Below are positions 5,652 to 6,760 of a DNA stretch of 6,760 nt, piece by piece. The stretch covers positions 1 to 6,760 of the forward strand of contig VXRI01000117.1 in NCBI GenBank assembly GCA_009838595.1, read 5' to 3'. The position numbers and the translations under genes are program-made. The notes under the pieces were generated by a model that saw only the letters and a list, made by a program, of their open reading frames with translations, had not been told where the DNA came from and ran no database searches. Position 1 is the first letter of the stretch, and each line of letters starts with the position of its first letter. This stretch comes from Chloroflexota bacterium (GTDB lineage: Bacteria > Chloroflexota > Dehalococcoidia > Lucifugimonadales > JADFKI01).

Positions 5652-5770
5652 GACGGAATGTAATTGTGAAATGTCAACAGAACCTAACGGGTAAGGCTAG
5701 GATGGGGCAAAATCAAAATTGGAACAAACTAAATTTACTCACTTCACCCCATACCCTAATTCCCTAGCGC

Positions 5771-6760
5771 CTAATGCCTAAAGTGCCGCGTTCCCGTGAA
5801 CAACATCGCCATTCCATGCGCGTTCGCCGCTTCGACCACCTCGTCGTCGCGGATGGAGCCGCCGGGCTGCGCGATTGCCGTTATGCCACCCGATGCCGCC
5901 ATCTCGATGTTGTCTGCGAACGGGAAGAATGCGTCCGACGCGAGAACGCTGCCCGGCGCCTTGTCCCCGGCGATGCGTAGCGCAAGGTGAACGCTTACGA
6001 CCCTGTTCGGCTGTCCTGCGCCCATGCCGAGAAGCGTGTTGTCCTTCGCCAGCACGATGGTGTTCGACTTGATGTGCTTCGCCGCCTTCCACGCGAATTC
6101 CAAATCGGTGAGTTCGGCGTCCGTAGGCTGGCGTTCGCTGACGACTTTCCAGTCCGCTGCCGACTCCGCGATTTCGTCTGCCTGCTGCACCAGCGCGCCA
6201 CCGGATACTAGGCGCACATCAAGCCCTTCCTGCGGGCCGGACGCCGCCGCGACTTCGAGCAGGCGCGTTCTGCGGCGGCGGCGCAATATGTCGAGCGCGT
6301 CCGGTTCATAGCCGGGCGCGATGATGATATCGAACAGAACACCCCGCATCGCTTGCGCCGTTGCCGTCGTCAGCGCGCGGTTGAACGCGACAATACCGCC
6401 GTAAGCCGACACCGAATCGCCCTCGAACGCGCGGCGATACGCCGTGGGTTGATCGTCGTGGACGGCGAGACCGCACGGGTTCGTGTGCTTGATGACGGTC
6501 GCTGCGGACTGCGTGAAATCGGCGACAACGCGCCACGCGGCATCGGCGTCGAGGTAGTTCGTGTATGACATATCGATGCCGTGCAGCTGCTTGGCGCGCA
6601 CGATGCCGCCGCTCGACAGCGGCGCGGCGTACAGTCCGGCGCGCTGGTGCGGATTCTCGCCATAGCGTAATTCCGCAAGACGGCTGAAGCCGAATGTCGT
6701 CTCGTCCGGCTCCAGCGCATCACTGCCGAGATACTGCGATATGGTCGTGTCGTACATCGC
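5771..6760 (-). CDS. purH: Bifunctional AICAR transformylase / IMP cyclohydrolase, C-terminal part; 5' end beyond window
   Basis: This is the last two enzymatic steps of IMP synthesis in one protein; the window holds the whole AICAR transformylase half, which formylates AICAR using 10-formyl-tetrahydrofolate. About 329 residues are present, against roughly 510-530 for full PurH, and the N-terminal cyclohydrolase lies to the right of the window. The frame is still open at base 6760, so the Met at 6755-6757 (AMYDTTISQYLG) is internal. Conserved landmarks are ELRYGENPHQ, KQLHGIDMSYTNYLDADAAW, the catalytic Lys-His pair in ATVIKHTNPCG, SAYGGIVAFNR, AWKAAKHIKSNTIVLAKD, GMGAGQPNRV, SDAFFPFADNIEMAA, and the canonical end FTGTRHFRH. 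All the key stretches I can check are intact. It is a housekeeping gene, separated from the next gene by 311 bases carrying the MITE-like element, so it is probably transcribed separately. Confidence 0.97.
   Translation of the reverse strand, partial: AMYDTTISQYLGSDALEPDETTFGFSRLAELRYGENPHQRAGLYAAPLSSGGIVRAKQLHGIDMSYTNYLDADAAWRVVADFTQSAATVIKHTNPCGLAVHDDQPTAYRRAFEGDSVSAYGGIVAFNRALTTATAQAMRGVLFDIIIAPGYEPDALDILRRRRRTRLLEVAAASGPQEGLDVRLVSGGALVQQADEIAESAADWKVVSERQPTDAELTDLEFAWKAAKHIKSNTIVLAKDNTLLGMGAGQPNRVVSVHLALRIAGDKAPGSVLASDAFFPFADNIEMAASGGITAIAQPGGSIRDDEVVEAANAHGMAMLFTGTRHFRH

Larger units (their letters stand above)
5533..5686. mobile_element. MITE-like non-coding element with terminal inverted repeats
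   Basis: The ends TAGGCTCTGTTGACATTT (5533-5550) and AAATGTCAACAGAACCTA (5669-5686) are inverted copies matching at 17 of 18 positions. The outermost TA on both sides could be a target duplication or part of the repeat. Inside there is no open frame long enough for a transposase, so any movement would depend on an enzyme supplied elsewhere. A second inner pair, TTCACAAT (5584-5591) and ATTGTGAA (5663-5670), and two inversely oriented hairpins suggest nested inverted structure. The parent insertion sequence family is not identifiable from the ends alone. Confidence 0.65.
5460..5770. other. Intergenic region between purH and the glycosyltransferase gene
   Basis: No gene is supported in these 311 bases. 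The centre is the MITE-like element. Bases 5687-5770 are A+T-rich and contain ATGGGG and CCCCAT facing each other over about 40 bases, a poor pairing. Bases 5460-5532 hold only a 14-codon minus-strand frame ending three bases before the glycosyltransferase ATG, with no ribosome site. The word GCTAGGATGG at 5696-5705 recurs in the regulator leader at 4623-4632. I see no confident promoter. Confidence 0.6.

Overview
All genes I can support in this window lie on the minus strand, so transcription runs from right to left. The combination suggests a moderately high-G+C free-living bacterium: a purine biosynthesis gene, a class IV aminotransferase, an OmpR-type regulator, a DPM1-like glycosyltransferase and an intergenic element with GAAA-looped hairpins. 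The proteins look most like Chloroflexota (Dehalococcoidia / SAR202-like). That placement is inferred from general protein style and is not proved by any marker in the window.

Right part (about 2833-6760), ordinary chromosomal genes in transcription order: the C-terminal AICAR transformylase half of purH, entering from beyond the right edge; a 311-base gap holding a roughly 150-bp MITE-like element with 17/18-bp terminal inverted repeats and two GAAA-capped hairpins; a family 2 glycosyltransferase; an OmpR/PhoB-type regulator whose receiver domain looks degenerate; a short gap with a 14-bp perfect tandem repeat and a 67-bp imperfect inverted repeat; and a class IV PLP aminotransferase (ilvE-like).

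Left part (1-2773), an accessory signalling cassette: two tandem, clearly duplicated small zinc-ribbon membrane proteins, a TerY/YegL-like von Willebrand A protein, a PP2C-type phosphatase, and a eukaryotic-like kinase that leaves the window on the left. The vWA, PP2C and kinase genes match the set known as the TerY-P triad (compare E. coli yegL/yegK/yegI), a predicted phosphorylation-based signalling module. Spacing is tight: the second zinc-ribbon gene overlaps the vWA gene by 11 bp if vWA starts at its well-placed GTG, and 16 bases separate the phosphatase stop from the kinase ATG.

The most notable point is an in-frame TAG in the kinase gene, just before its catalytic loop. The reading frame beyond the stop remains open to the window edge and still encodes a recognisable kinase catalytic loop (GDITESN). 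This indicates a recent nonsense mutation, a sequencing error or recoding. Sampled stretches of the zinc-ribbon, vWA and kinase genes are lower in G+C than sampled stretches of the housekeeping genes, consistent with an acquired cassette, although the phosphatase gene does not share this.
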